Positions 1 to 9,032 of a stretch of DNA of 64,000 nt are shown piece after piece. Made by a program: the position numbers and the translations under genes. How positions within the stretch are numbered: position 1 is the stretch's first letter; every line of letters starts with the position of its first letter. Source of the stretch: Agelas oroides (taxonomy: Eukaryota; Porifera; Demospongiae; Agelasida; Agelasidae); contig OX422192.1 in assembly GCA_949130485.1 (NCBI GenBank), positions 1,959,585 through 2,023,584 of the forward strand. Direction: 5' to 3'. The notes below the pieces were generated by a model, which searched no databases, was not told the DNA's origin, and saw only the letters and a program-made list of their open reading frames with translations.

Positions 1-150
1 ATGTTTCTGCTGCCGCTCAGTTAGCCACTGGTTCTTCTCTGACTTGCTTACTGCGCTGTGCATGCAATAACAACTACTTCTGGTGCACTTCCAGCTGGTC
101 CAGTCTGGGTTTTAGCAAAGGCCTAAGGAAGTTTGGCCAGAATTTTGTTC

Positions 151-384
151 GCATATTGAAATCTGATTATGTCATCCAGCTAATTGCATTCTGGTGGGAC
201 ATGGCTTGTATACGCAGTTCACAAGACCCTTCCCTTCTCTTGCGGAAGACTAGCCCAACCCTAGTCTCGCAGGTCCGACCCACTTCCGCAAAAGTAGGGA
301 AGAGGGTCTGGTGAACTGTGTGTACAAGCCGTGTCCCAGCGGAATGCAATTAGCTGGATGACATAATCAGATTTCAAATAATGC
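151..384. repeat. Long foldback (inverted repeat) element
   Basis: The left arm (about 151-248) and right arm (about 283-384) are near-complementary over roughly 95-100 bases. For example, AAATCTGATTATGTCATCC on the left reappears reversed as GGATGACATAATCAGATTT on the right. The middle (249-282) holds a smaller dyad, GACTAG..CTAGTC. Such a structure fits a foldback/MITE element or two head-to-head copies of one repeat. No target duplication was identified. It lies within the synthetase intron. Confidence 0.75.
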
Positions 385-577
385 ACTCTTGAATTAACTG
401 TTGCAGAGTAAGCACGCTCCCCGAGAAGTATAGTCGAAGTGTTTTTACAGCTTCTGCAGTAGCGGAAAAGATGTCCTAGCTCTTTTTCGTTGTTTTCAAT
501 ACTGCTGTTGCTACTCAAACAGTGACGTAATGCGTTGTGTGACAAAATACGATTGTACCACACTGTACAGTGCGGCG

Positions 578-662
578 AGACACGGCTTGTATAAGCAGTT
601 CACCAGACCCTTCCCTTCTCTTGCGGAAGTGGGTCGGGCTTGCGAGACTAGCCCAACCCTTA
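578..662. repeat. Third copy of the foldback arm
   Basis: The sequence from ACACGGCTTGT onward, through the TTGCGGAAGTGGGTCGG segment to the CTAGCCCAACCCT segment, repeats the left arm of the 151-384 foldback in direct orientation. It also contains the segment that the left arm lost between TTGCGGAAG and ACTAGCCC. It is therefore a separate and slightly more complete copy. Confidence 0.7.
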
Positions 663-788
663 CCTCACTTGTGCTCTTACACTAGTCCAGACTGCTGGTG
701 GCGTACATTCCGATTGAACAGTCATACCAATCGCAATCAGTTCAACATGCAAGTCACTTGTAGATAGCCTTTCCACTTCATAGCTTAC

Positions 789-924
789 GTTTTCTCCATC
801 TGGTATCAGCCTCCACAACCTTGTCCACGTGTGTCACATCCTTGAACCTCTTTTTCTGCAGCTCTCGGAGCTTGTCTGGGTCGCCGCCTTGATCAGCACG
901 AAACAGCAACAGGTCCAGTACCAT
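789..924 (-). CDS. SARS1: Seryl-tRNA synthetase, cytosolic, exon 1 (5' partial gene)
   Basis: This exon encodes the N-terminus of cytosolic seryl-tRNA synthetase, the class II enzyme that charges tRNA-Ser with serine. Read on the minus strand from the ATG at 924-922, it gives 45 codons plus one base. The peptide begins [16 protein letters not shown] and later reads [16 protein letters not shown] and TRWRK. It aligns without gaps to the animal enzyme, which starts MVLDLDLFR.DKGGDP and has QEKRFKD and a W at residue 43, as here. This is the first part of the N-terminal domain whose coiled-coil arm binds the long variable arm of tRNA-Ser. The exon ends at a consensus donor (GTAAGC on the minus strand, 788-783), leaving a phase-1 intron. 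No matching second exon is visible in 1-788, so the rest lies beyond the left edge. The start codon is about 100 bp from a divergent exon, which suggests a shared promoter. Confidence 0.88.
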
Positions 925-1026
925 TTTTACTACACAGGAATGTTGTCTTGTAGCCACGTGCGATCAGGGTCAAGGTCAAGGTTCTTGTTTTACTGCGCAT
1001 GCGCATGCAGAGAAACCACGCGGAAC
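925..1026. promoter_or_regulatory. Probable bidirectional promoter with NRF1-type site
   Basis: This short interval separates the seryl-tRNA synthetase start codon (minus strand) from a likely first exon on the plus strand. It contains TGCGCATGCGCA at 994-1005, an exact match to the palindromic NRF1 consensus common in animal housekeeping promoters. It also contains TCAAGGTCA at 970-978, an exact match to the extended nuclear-receptor half-site bound by ERR-type receptors. No TATA box is evident. The motifs are seen directly; that they work as a shared promoter is inferred from position. Confidence 0.5.
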
Positions 1027-1115
1027 TGAGACGCTGAAGACAGTGAAGTGAGTGTCTGAGTGATCGTTTTCTGAGCTCCCCGGCCAGTGAACAAGGCTGA
1101 GGTTAGAATAAGCAG
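1027..1115 (+). other. Putative non-coding first exon of a divergent transcript
   Basis: The stretch downstream of the NRF1-type site contains no ATG and ends at AAGCAG|GTATGT, a strong splice-donor match (GT at 1116-1117). This is the expected form of a 5' untranslated first exon transcribed away from the synthetase gene. Its 5' limit is a guess. The gene it would belong to could not be identified; only weak candidate exons follow downstream. Confidence 0.35.
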
Positions 1116-1221
1116 GTATGTGCATGCATTCTCCTTTTGACTGCTATCTTTCTCTCTTTTCTTTCCTGCCTACCATGATCCTCAAGCAAGAAGGGAGATG
1201 TCAGTTCAAAGCAAAATCCAG

Positions 1222-1313
1222 TTAGCCTCGTTCCCAGGCCCCGCCCATCTTTCCGTCGCTATTTATAGTACGGAAGCGACGGAAAGCTGGGCGGGGCCTG
1301 GGAACGAGGCTAA
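1222..1313. mobile_element. Hairpin MITE, best-preserved family member
   Basis: Two 39-bp arms (1222-1260 and 1275-1313) are complementary except for one position and enclose a 14-bp loop. The ends read TTAGCCTCGTTCCCAGGCC and its reverse complement. There is no coding capacity. Diverged relatives with the same ends lie at 2229-2322, 7726-7813, 8135-8210 and 11094-11242, and the 3989-4028 palindrome shares the motif. This indicates a non-autonomous DNA transposon family. The mobilising transposase cannot be told from this window. Confidence 0.8.
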
Positions 1314-3144
1314 GAATCAGTTATGTTTCTGTATAAAGTTCTGCTGCTATGCAAGATATTGATCTGGATTTCAGTGATGACATCCCCATGTGGAATTACC
1401 GTCTGACGTACACTGTTGTGTACACATGGTTACACCACCTGGCACCCAGAACTGAGAAATCCAGACTCTAGTCTTTCTCCTCCTTCTCCTCTTACCTTCA
1501 TTCCCTTCACTTTTCCCTCTATTATCCATCTTCCACACACAGACATCCAGCACAACACAGACGATGGATAAAAATCGGCAGCAATGAAGAGACAGGATAG
1601 GTAATTTTGATATGCATTTCTCAATAGACTCCCACTCATTTCTACCTGGGTGTCTGAAATTTGCAAGGTCTTAAAATTTGCAAGGTTGCTACTCGTCACT
1701 AGATTAATTTTCTCCATTATTTTCATCAGGGCGTAATGCTACACAGTGACGTAGAAAGCAAAGTCAAAGTGTAGAGGCCATCAAAGTGCAGCCAAAAAAA
1801 TTGAGGAAACACTGATGTGCTTCTTGCAGTAGCAATGTTTTACATAATTTGCCTTGTTTTCATATGAATAAATTACCTTAGTTTATAAGTGTAAATAAAC
1901 ATTACTTTCAAAGCAGTGTGCAAGCACTCGTACAACTTGTGTACAGCTTCTTGCTGCTTGCAGTAAGCGTGCTAGTTGTCACTGCTCCCTTTGACGACCT
2001 GACGTTCCTAGGACTAACAAATTAAGAGTTCATCACTTATGCAAAAATGTACGCATGTAAATGTATAGAGGGGCATCATTGAAAGCTGCTGCATCATGCC
2101 AAGGAGACTGCAATCAGTGGGTTATGAATATGTTATTTTAAAGGCTGAAAAAATGTAGTGGCCAGCCGCTATCATAGGGCTCCTACACAACTACTATACT
2201 AATTACTAGCATGCAATAGATGTACCCGGCTTTCATTCCCAGACTTTCGGTTCTTGCTTGAAACCAAGAATCAAAGTATAGCGTGAGTAACAGAAAGCTG
2301 GGTGGGAGCCTGGGAACTAACTGTCCAAGTTTGTGTACCTAGCTGTGTGGCTCAGGGATGATGCCATAAGAACTGATTATGTCATTGTGATGTAATCAAC
2401 GAAACTTCAGTCTTCAGTCTGAGGGTCCACAGCTGTCAGGCATAGCCACATGTCGGCCTGGCCTTGTCCGATAATTGTCAGTAGGCCCACCAAGTTCTGT
2501 GTTTAAAAATCAATTAAGCATAGCGTCTGTGTGCGCTAGCTGCATAGAGAGCGCTGTTTTAGTGCCCGTGGAAAATTCGGCAAAAGGTTTATACCCGGTA
2601 GTTATTCACACAGATCCCCCTTCATACCCGTGTCCCAGTATTTAGCGTAGTGTTTCTCTTGTTACCTTTTCACCTTCACATTCTCCCTTTTATCCCACCT
2701 TTCTTCCCCTCTAGTTAGATCTAGACCATTCATTATATGCACAGACAGTCGTGATACATCTTCAGAGTGAGGGAGCAGGCTAGTGAGAAGGTTGAGTATC
2801 CACAATGCCATGGAAGAAGTGACAGAAGACCAGGTATTACCATGGTAATGAATAATGTGTAGGTTACAGTCCTGGATGCAAATGTTGGTTGATCCCATTT
2901 TTAAATCATATCACCACATTCAAAGTGCTGCATTGCTGAACTTTTGCTAAGGCCAGGACTCATACATGTTTTCTAGATGCATGGGTATCTAATGTATGTG
3001 AGTAACTGAAGTTTAGCGATACAGTACTTCGAATGCATAATGCAATCAAAATATGTGAGCAAATAACATTCAGTTTATATCTAGGCCTTCCCATTTAGTA
3101 CCTTGTTCTGTTGTTATGGCAACCAGTGATGAGTTACATTATAG
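1314..3144 (+). other. Mostly unassigned; weak exon candidates only
   Basis: No recognised gene lies here. A small frame, 1349-1471, starts at a true ATG and reads MQDIDLDFSDDIPMWNYRLT before continuing to a TAG. It could be a first coding exon of the divergent transcript (possible donor after CTGAC, at 1408-1409), but nothing confirms it. Two long pyrimidine tracts end in AG (about 1470-1560 and 2650-2715) and look like splice acceptors, the second followed by TTAGATCTAGACC. A diverged MITE copy sits at 2229-2322. The remainder shows nothing I can name. Confidence 0.3.
2229..2322. mobile_element. Diverged hairpin MITE copy
   Basis: The right side reads AGAAAGCTGGGTGGGAGCC followed by TGGGAACTAA, which matches the right arm of the 1222-1313 element with a few changes and a short loss near the end. 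The left side retains TTCCCAG. The hairpin is largely eroded, so this is an old copy. Confidence 0.6.
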
Positions 3145-3232
3145 GAATTGCCGGCTGATGCCCTCTCTTGGGGCAGCTGAATTTACCAGGAGGCCTGAGG
3201 TTGCCGCATGTGTAGAAACTGTACCAAAGGAG
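3145..3232 (+). other. Candidate internal exon, unknown gene
   Basis: ATTATAG|G precedes and GAG|GTACGG follows a stretch open in only one frame (phase 2 in, phase 0 out). It gives 29 residues beginning NCRLMPSLGAAEF and ending VETVPKE. I do not recognise the sequence. The exon call rests only on splice-site agreement and an open frame, which short sequences can show by chance. It could belong to the divergent transcript that starts near 1027. Confidence 0.22.
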
Positions 3233-3283
3233 GTACGGTAATGTCAGATGATCTATAGTGTTCCTCCCCCTGCAATACATTGT

Positions 3284-3417
3284 TGTTCCCTTCCCTACCC
3301 ACTAGTTTAAGGCAAAATTATTCTCGTGTATGCGTCTCCCAAAAATACGTTCCCTCCCCTACCTACTACTTTGAGGGAAAAGTATTGAGCATTCAATTAT
3401 TGTCGTGTATGTGCCCC
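3284..3417. repeat. Diverged tandem duplication, about 65-70 bp units
   Basis: Both halves begin GTTCCCT.CCCTACC.ACTA and continue to a TCGTGTATG segment (first copy from 3284, second from 3349). They differ by substitutions and a short insertion in the second. It is a local duplication without coding signs. Confidence 0.5.
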
Positions 3418-3479
3418 GCACCCTGGTTGGTTCCCATGTGAGGCGAACAATCGCGACAACTGCTGTGGCTTTCTTGTAG

Positions 3480-3587
3480 ACTATGATGGCAGCTTCGCTG
3501 AATGTGTACTATGGGAAATCAGTGGCACTTGTGTTGATACTAAGCCAAGAGGCATCAAAGCAACTTGCACTTAAGCTCATACTCTGA
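3480..3587 (+). other. Candidate exon, unknown gene
   Basis: A pyrimidine-rich acceptor (TTTCTTGTAG) precedes a 35-codon frame starting TMMAASLNVYYGKS and ending at TGA (3585-3587). The acceptor phase is compatible with the 3145-3232 candidate. A second frame is also open for 30 codons, so the frame is not settled. A GTAACA donor-like site follows directly. A further possible terminal piece, from CCACAG|AGCTGG at 4077 to TAG at 4131-4133, would also fit in phase. Confidence 0.2.
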
Positions 3588-3863
3588 GTAACAAAAGCTC
3601 TCGCTACGTGAGGGAAAAATACCAAATACAGAGGGGAATGGCGTTTGCTCAAATGGGGTGTATTTTCAGGAGCTGGCGATATGTGCAAAGGCCATAGTAA
3701 AAATCAGTAGATCTCTTCAAGTCAGGCAGTGTTGTCCTCTGAGGAATCAAAGTTCATCAGTAGACAAGCCTGATGGATAACTTCCTTAGGGATGTACCTA
3801 TGCATACGTTTGTATAGTTAACTTTGAAAGAGGATGTAGATTGTCCCTTACCTTAATAGCTTA

Positions 3864-3903
3864 TCGCAGCAAGTATTAGTCATGATCCAGTTCTTGTAGT
3901 GCT
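3864..3903. repeat. 40-bp exact direct repeat, copy 1
   Basis: TCGCAGCAAGTATTAGTCAT and the following 20 bases are identical to 4388-4427. The flanks differ apart from one further base on the left. The spacing is 524 bp. The cause is unclear: too long for an ordinary target-site duplication, and not at the ends of a recognised element. Confidence 0.8.
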
Positions 3904-3988
3904 GCCCTCAACTGAAATGATACTTCATCCTTCCCCTCTCTCTCCACTCCCTTTCTTCTTCCCTGCCATGGATCAGTACATGCGAACA

Positions 3989-4028
3989 TAGCCCCATACC
4001 CAGGCCATGTGGCCTGGGTATGGGGCTA
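3989..4028. repeat. Perfect 19-bp-arm palindrome (2-bp spacer)
   Basis: TAGCCCCATACCCAGGCCA at 3989-4007 is followed, after TG, by its exact reverse complement at 4010-4028. The arm resembles the MITE end TTAGCCTCGTTCCCAGGCC, so this looks like two terminal repeats of that family joined with the interior lost. The exact pairing implies a recent origin or repair by copying one arm from the other. Confidence 0.85.
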
Positions 4029-4387
4029 ATGCCATTCACACATGTAAGAATTCACTCATTCTCTGATTCTCCACAGAGCTGGGGTGTGAATCCACTGAAG
4101 AGTGACCGAGAGAAGGCATTTTGGAACTTGTAGACTGGTGCATTGAATTACTGTTGGAATTACATTATCAGTGCTGTATGAGACAAATACACATCAATCC
4201 TTTAAACTGAGGTATTTTACTGGCAATGCAGGAGAGTGAGGAGGGCCTCAAAACGACAGTCCTTAGATGGAAGTATGGGAAATTCACATACTGCCATAGT
4301 AAAGGGCACATCAATAGCCACTACCCTGCAGACCCAGACCATGACCCAATGCGCTTGCACATCTCCGATCCTTTGAGGCCAGTGTAA

Positions 4388-4427
4388 TCGCAGCAAGTAT
4401 TAGTCATGATCCAGTTCTTGTAGTGCT
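4388..4427. repeat. 40-bp exact direct repeat, copy 2
   Basis: This is identical to 3864-3903. It directly precedes the retrotransposon fragment that starts near 4428, so it could be part of that element's 5' side. The first copy would then be a second, much shorter remnant. Confidence 0.8.
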
Positions 4428-4818
4428 TGTCATTCACACTTCATCCCAGACCCTCACCACGCCACCCACATAATAGAATTATTTTTATGCCACTCGTAAA
4501 AACTGTAGCTCACAAATCTTCCTTTTTTATTGATGTAATTTACCTATGGAATATACTTCCACTTACTGTTGTTAGTAGTCAGTCACCCTCATCTTGTAAA
4601 TCTGCTCTGCAGAACTATGTGTACACTCACCCCCTTTCCTTGTAATCTTTTGTTATCTCACCCCAACAATCTTTTGCTATCTTTTGATTTGTTAGCTGTT
4701 ATCCTTTTATTTTGGGGAAGGTCACCTTTACTAGCCATTGAGCTATCTCACCAACCCTTATGCATCCTTTGCATTAAAATTTTCATAAATAAAAAAAGAA
4801 AAAAAAGAAGAAAAAAAA
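4428..4818 (+). mobile_element. 3' end of a non-LTR retrotransposon
   Basis: The frame ending at the TAA at 4643-4645 carries the C-terminal signature of non-LTR reverse transcriptase proteins: KSSFFIDVIYLWNILPLTVV, followed by a serine-rich stretch and a final hydrophobic helix. The family pattern is YxxSFFPRTIxxWNxLPxxVV. A non-coding tail follows and ends in an A-rich stretch with AATAAA-like words (about 4787-4818). This is the usual picture of a 5'-truncated LINE-type insertion. Only about 65 residues of the protein remain, so the clade cannot be named safely. No target duplication was identified. Confidence 0.7.
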
Positions 4819-4929
4819 CTGGATAGTTCTCGATAAAATTTAATGTGAGGATGGGCATTGGATCACATAACTTCTAAAACAAGCAATTAGGTGAAAGTGC
4901 CTGTGAAGCAGTGACACTCCAAGATGTGG

Positions 4930-5071
4930 AGTTAACTCACCAGGGTTAGGTTTCGGAACAAGTGCATCCGAGGAGACGTTAAGCCACGCCCACGTCTTCT
5001 ACGATATCTCGCGCCCAGAAACAACACGGTCGGCAGTATCACAGGCAAGCTTTGGTGGTATCGTAGGCAGC
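4930..5071 (+). promoter_or_regulatory. Upstream region and 5' leader of the death-domain/S8 gene
   Basis: The start codon at 5072 is preceded by a GC-richer stretch with CCACGCCCACG (GC/CACC-box-like, about 4985-4995) and ATCTCGCG (about 5005-5012), but no TATA box. The sequence immediately before the ATG, GGCAGCATGG, has G after the start codon but C at -3. Promoter function is inferred from position only. Confidence 0.35.
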
Positions 5072-5273
5072 ATGGCCATGGAAAGGTCATCCTTGGATGA
5101 TATGCTGGCTGGTATCCCGTCGCAGTTGTTAGATCAGAAGATCACGAGCGACATCCACTTGGCGGATAAGCAAAGTCGCTGGTCGGGTGGAAGGAAGCAA
5201 GGTCATACCTTGGTCTCACTGAAGCGGAGGAGGAAACCATCTGGAGAGACCACCCATCACAACCTGAACAAAG
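5072..5273 (+). pseudogene. Exon 1: death domain, helices 1-3, one-base frameshift
   Basis: From the ATG at 5072 the frame reads MAMERSSLDDMLAGIPSQLL and then ITSDIHLAD, ending with GAT at 5165-5167. The death-domain text continues only in the next frame, from GCA at 5170: AKSLVGWKEARSYLGLTEAE, then EETIWRDHPSQPEQ. Two bases (AA, 5168-5169) stand where one codon is expected; the family usually has HLADIA here. The unshifted frame ends at TAG (5288-5290), beyond the exon. The donor is AG|GTTGGT at 5274. The conserved W of GWK and the LGL turn are present. Confidence 0.85.
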
Positions 5274-6336
5274 GTTGGTACTGTATGTAGGGCTCCCGAC
5301 GGAAAAATCAAAGGGTTCACCAATTTCCAAATTATCTGTAAATATCTACCTGGGATACACAAAAGCCGGACTATAATAGTTCGTACCACAAAGCTATTTT
5401 TAGTCAATTCGTCTTGGACTTGAAAGGGATAACTTATTAAGTGTCAAAAATTGGGCGATATTCGGTTCAAGTGACTTTGAAGCTTCGCTATGAAACTAAT
5501 GGTACTGGTGGATTTCACCTGATGTATCTTGTGCAAAAACATTCTTCTATGGGAAAAATGTATTGCAACATAGTCTCTTAACAGCTATGAACTTGAGTGG
5601 TTGATAGTTTGAATTGACTTTTGACAAGTAAAATTATTTAGCAAGCACCAGTGCAATTGATGAGGTCACTTGGTTCATGGATTTTAGCATACTTTTCCTC
5701 GGGTCCCCTACTGTATGCCATATATCATTGTAGACAACATAATAAATAAAGATAAGGTAAGGGGTAGTCACTCCGTTACACACACAGGGATTCACGTTAC
5801 GTGACCCACTCTGAAGTAATGTACTTTGTTACATGACCACAAAAATGTAAGCCCAGTCTTTTAATTTGGCACACCCCTGAGCTTCATATATAAACTTCTT
5901 GGTCCTGTATTTTAAACTCGTCATGCTGAAATGTTTGCATGCAGCCATCTCCCAGCAGTCATGTGAATGAATAATATGATGAAACATGACCACAGGTGGC
6001 AACCAGAACATGAGCACCAAGCCAGGATGCTCATGGAATGCCAAGATTCTCTTGCTAGCTTCATGATTTGATTGTCCAAGTTGAATAGCTGTCTATTTAG
6101 AATGCATGATGAGACACCCTTCTCCAAGAAATTTGAATCAACCTGTGGCATAGACGTCTCTGGGCATGAGACTAAGAATTGCACTCAAAATAACTTTTTG
6201 GTTCTCTTTGTTCACAAAAAAGCAGTATGCATATCAATGTATATCTCATGATCACTGGAGCAGTTATAATGCAAACAACACAATTCAATTCCTAACAGAG
6301 TGTCTGCATATGAACCCCATCATCTCTTCTTCTCAG

Positions 6337-6509
6337 GATGGCATTTCTGCGGGTGTGGAGGAGTAAATATTACTCCAATGCCACATACAGAAACCTCGCA
6401 AAATGCTTTTACAAAGCTGGAAAAGACAAAATGGTGACAGCAATATGTGAGGTTCTTCAACCTCCTGCCAGTCCTCCTTCCAATCCTCAGACTCAGTCAC
6501 TATACCAAG
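6337..6509 (+). pseudogene. Exon 2: death domain helices 4-6 plus linker
   Basis: The acceptor TCTTCTTCTCAG precedes 6337. The exon completes an Arg codon and reads MAFLRVWRSKYYSNATYRNL and then AKCFYKAGKDKMVTAICEVL. This is the classic end of a death domain: W with a basic stretch, ATYxxLxxxLxxAG, then a helix ending the fold. A Pro/Ser/Gln linker (QPPASPPSNPQTQ) follows. The donor is G|GTATAG at 6510. No lesion is seen in this exon. Confidence 0.85.
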
Positions 6510-6717
6510 GTATAGATACTACATGTACACATGCATGCTACTGATCTGGGCATATACTCAAGTGTTCATAACAGTGAGAATGTGAAAGTTCCGTACTAGT
6601 TCAACTGTCATCGTGTTGATAGATTTTCTACTTGAGGATATACCCACACATATATACTACAGTCAATAATTGAACTTGCAAACCACAGGCTAGGACCAAT
6701 GAAGGATTTTAAAATTG

Positions 6718-6828
<111 letters not shown>

Positions 6829-7258
6829 GGCTCTAGTAGAATAGTACAGGACTGGAACCTCATACCATCACCGTTGTGAGAATAGGATGTGTAAGCCAAT
6901 AAAGCTATTGAAACTCTAGACACTTCTTTTTGTATACTTTCTCTCAAACTCTATTGAGCTTCAGTGCAAACTAAACTTGAAATATTTCAACAACAATGAA
7001 ATTGAAGGAGTATAATAATACAAGAAGCCAAAACAATGATGCCTGCATAACAATATATTGAGTGCGGATGTGAGCATACAACAATATATGATGAGAATGC
7101 CCTTTCCCCAGATTTGTAGGTCATCATTATCTTTCTACATGCAATGTGTGTCAGTGCGGACTTTTTATGGCAACAGTAACGGGGGAGGCATCTGTGATAC
7201 TATGCATGGTTTGTTGGTGTCACCTGCTTCTACGTAGGGTTGGTATTAGATACAGTAA

Positions 7259-7388
7259 ATTGCAGGTCACTTGTCAGGCACTGAATTTTAACCTGGCCAA
7301 TCATATAGCAGATTACCTATGCTATATATTACCTGAATGGTCAAACTGAAAAATTACTGAGGAGTTGCACTGACAAGCAACCTGCAAT
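7259..7388. mobile_element. Short inverted-repeat element (MITE-like)
   Basis: ATTGCAGGTCACTTGTCAG at 7259-7277 pairs with CTGACAAGCAACCTGCAAT at 7370-7388 (16 of 19 positions). The 92-bp interior shows no coding sign. It lies within intron 2. A target duplication is not clear, so the boundaries are approximate. Confidence 0.5.
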
Positions 7389-7725
7389 CCACGGTTTAGC
7401 AAGGGAATATACCTCACCCACATACTATCGCTGTATAAACAAGGAAACTGATATCATTATTTGTGTAACATCAGAATGACCACAGAGTTTCAGTGTGGAA
7501 ACTCCCTCACACATGTAGTATGTAGGCTAATGCAATGCAAGAAAAACCTTACGCACACTATGTCAACATTCAGTAACTCTTTCTACTGTAGCTAGCTGTG
7601 AAGCAGTTGTACAACTGACCACAGATGATACAAGTCAAGACAACAGCATGCATAAAACTGTCTAGCAAAATAATGTGGCAGATTCTGCAACAAAAGACTC
7701 CTTTCTCCCTCGCATGTACAGCGGT

Positions 7726-7813
7726 TTAGCCTTTCTGTCTCTCATCTTCCGGCCTCTGCCCAGATTTTATCTGATAAAATAGAATTTGGGCAGATCCCTG
7801 AAAACAAGGCTAG
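7726..7813. mobile_element. Diverged hairpin MITE copy
   Basis: It starts TTAGCCTT and ends AAGGCTAG, with an inner dyad CTGCCCAGATTTTAT..ATAAAATAGAATTTGGGCAG. The ends match the family of the 1222-1313 element. It is located in intron 2 of the death-domain/S8 gene. Confidence 0.6.
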
Positions 7814-8134
7814 CATGAGCCGCATAGTTAATATAGTGTTCTCAAATCCTGGGTTGCCTTGTCACAGGTGAAAATGAAGCACAGGCAAAGGAAGGGTGTT
7901 GGTTGATTTGGTAGTTCCAGGCTAATTTGTGCAGCAACTTCAAATTCAGGGTGAGCACTTGCACATAGATAGTTGAATCATTTGAGCACTTCCTCCAATC
8001 CGTGCAAGCCACTTTCCCCACCTCCCATCTTGCTTGAGCTGCGAGCTCCTCATGGGCACTTGCTTCGGGTAATAAAGTAGTTATCATTGTTGGGACTTAA
8101 CATAAAGCAAAATGAAATGAAGACATAGCAGAGA

Positions 8135-8210
8135 TTAGCCTTATTCCCAGGCCTTCCCACTGTCCAGTTTTGATCACTTGCAGTATGAAAAACTGGACGG
8201 AGGCCAAGTT
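8135..8210. mobile_element. Diverged hairpin MITE copy
   Basis: The left end TTAGCCTTATTCCCAGGCC is close to the family end. An inner pair, GTCCAGTTTT / AAAACTGGAC, and the outer GGCCT / AGGCC support a hairpin. The right terminus is eroded. It also lies in intron 2. Confidence 0.65.
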
Positions 8211-8547
8211 ACATATGGATAGTGCAGTCATACTCATAACTGTTATGGAACTTGCCCAGGCTCACTCCAATTACTCTCCACTGCCTTACACTGCACTCTA
8301 CTAGCCATAATGTAAACTATTCTCTCTTCACTATTCTGCAACCAGCTATCAACCATAAAAAATACATTAGCCATTTTGACACAAAATAGACAAAACCCAA
8401 CAGCTACCGGGAATCAATCCCAGGGTTCCCCGACAAGATATTCAAAACATTAATTTTATATAACAATCCATTGTTTTTACCGTGTACCTGTACAGTAGCG
8501 AAGCTGTAGTGTAGTATTGTGTGAAATAGTCTATCATTGGTTTACAG

Positions 8548-8592
8548 GCCAAAACACATCAGTTCCACCAAGGATTAATGTAGATGGCGCAA
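8548..8592 (+). pseudogene. Exon 3: short linker exon
   Basis: TTTACAG|GC..GCAA|GTAAGT encloses 45 bases that keep the frame (phase 1 in, phase 1 out) and encode QNTSVPPRINVDGA. It joins the death-domain linker to the protease exon. It is far too short for a standard ORF search but is supported by strong splice sites and by phase agreement on both sides. Confidence 0.75.
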
Positions 8593-8863
8593 GTAAGTAC
8601 CACTACTTTGTTCTTACAGTATGTACTGTAATACTAAACATAAGGTACATAGCTACATCTCAGCTATTGTGCTAGAAAAGCTTTCAGCATTAAGTGTCTA
8701 ATCTGTGCATGCCTACTAAGTAGGCAATAGAGCTTGCAATTTCACTTATCTGTGAGAGAGCCACCTGCCTGTATCAAGACTGTCATCTTATTTTGCAGTG
8801 ACTCCCTCACTGACGTTGTGAGAATTGTCTGTCATTCTGGGGATACTTCCTCTGTGGTGTCCG

Positions 8864-8936
8864 TGACGCCATTTGGCGTCTATCGCATTTTGTGACGCGA
8901 CATACATGCGTATGACGCCAATTGACGTCTATCACA
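8864..8936. repeat. Two palindromic TGACG repeats
   Basis: A 24-base segment at 8864-8887 recurs at 8913-8936 with 21 identical positions. The first contains the perfect dyad GACGCCATTTGGCGTC and the second GACGCCAATTGACGTC, including a TGACGTC (CRE-like) word. The centres are 49 bp apart. It lies in intron 3, about 100-170 bp before the protease exon. Function is unknown; it may be a relic of an element or a pair of bZIP-type sites. Confidence 0.6.
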
Positions 8937-9032
8937 GATAATCGGTTCAATGAGCATAATTTTGAATTGTTATACAATGTTGTCTATGTCCTTTTGCAAA
9001 CCCACAGAATTAATTGTTTAATCTGTTCTTAG

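Larger units (their letters stand above)
1..788 (-). other. Intron 1 of the seryl-tRNA synthetase gene (partial)
   Basis: This stretch follows the donor of the synthetase first exon on the minus strand and runs to the window edge. I looked for the next conserved segment of the enzyme (the basic coiled-coil arm) in all minus-strand frames and did not find it. It contains a long foldback repeat (151-384), a further copy of one of its arms (578-662) and a 12-bp perfect palindrome, CACTGTACAGTG, at 561-572. The short open frames here are not protein-like. Confidence 0.6.

Noticed and set aside
561..572. CACTGTACAGTG as joined ends of the CACTGTAAAAAA transposon
   Set aside because: Only seven bases are shared with that element and no flanking support exists.
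7842..8087. 81-codon minus-strand frame in intron 2
   Set aside because: It has some protein-like stretches but no recognised motif, no splice context and no partner exon.
8401..8433. tRNA-derived SINE or tRNA 3' half on the minus strand
   Set aside because: GGGATTGATTCCCGG resembles a T-arm, but the B box is imperfect and no A box or acceptor stem was found.
9014..9032. Start of the protease at the ATG at 9014
   Set aside because: These bases are intron 3 with its acceptor; the phase-matched linker exon at 8548-8592 joins at 9033, and the S8 domain has an upstream death domain.
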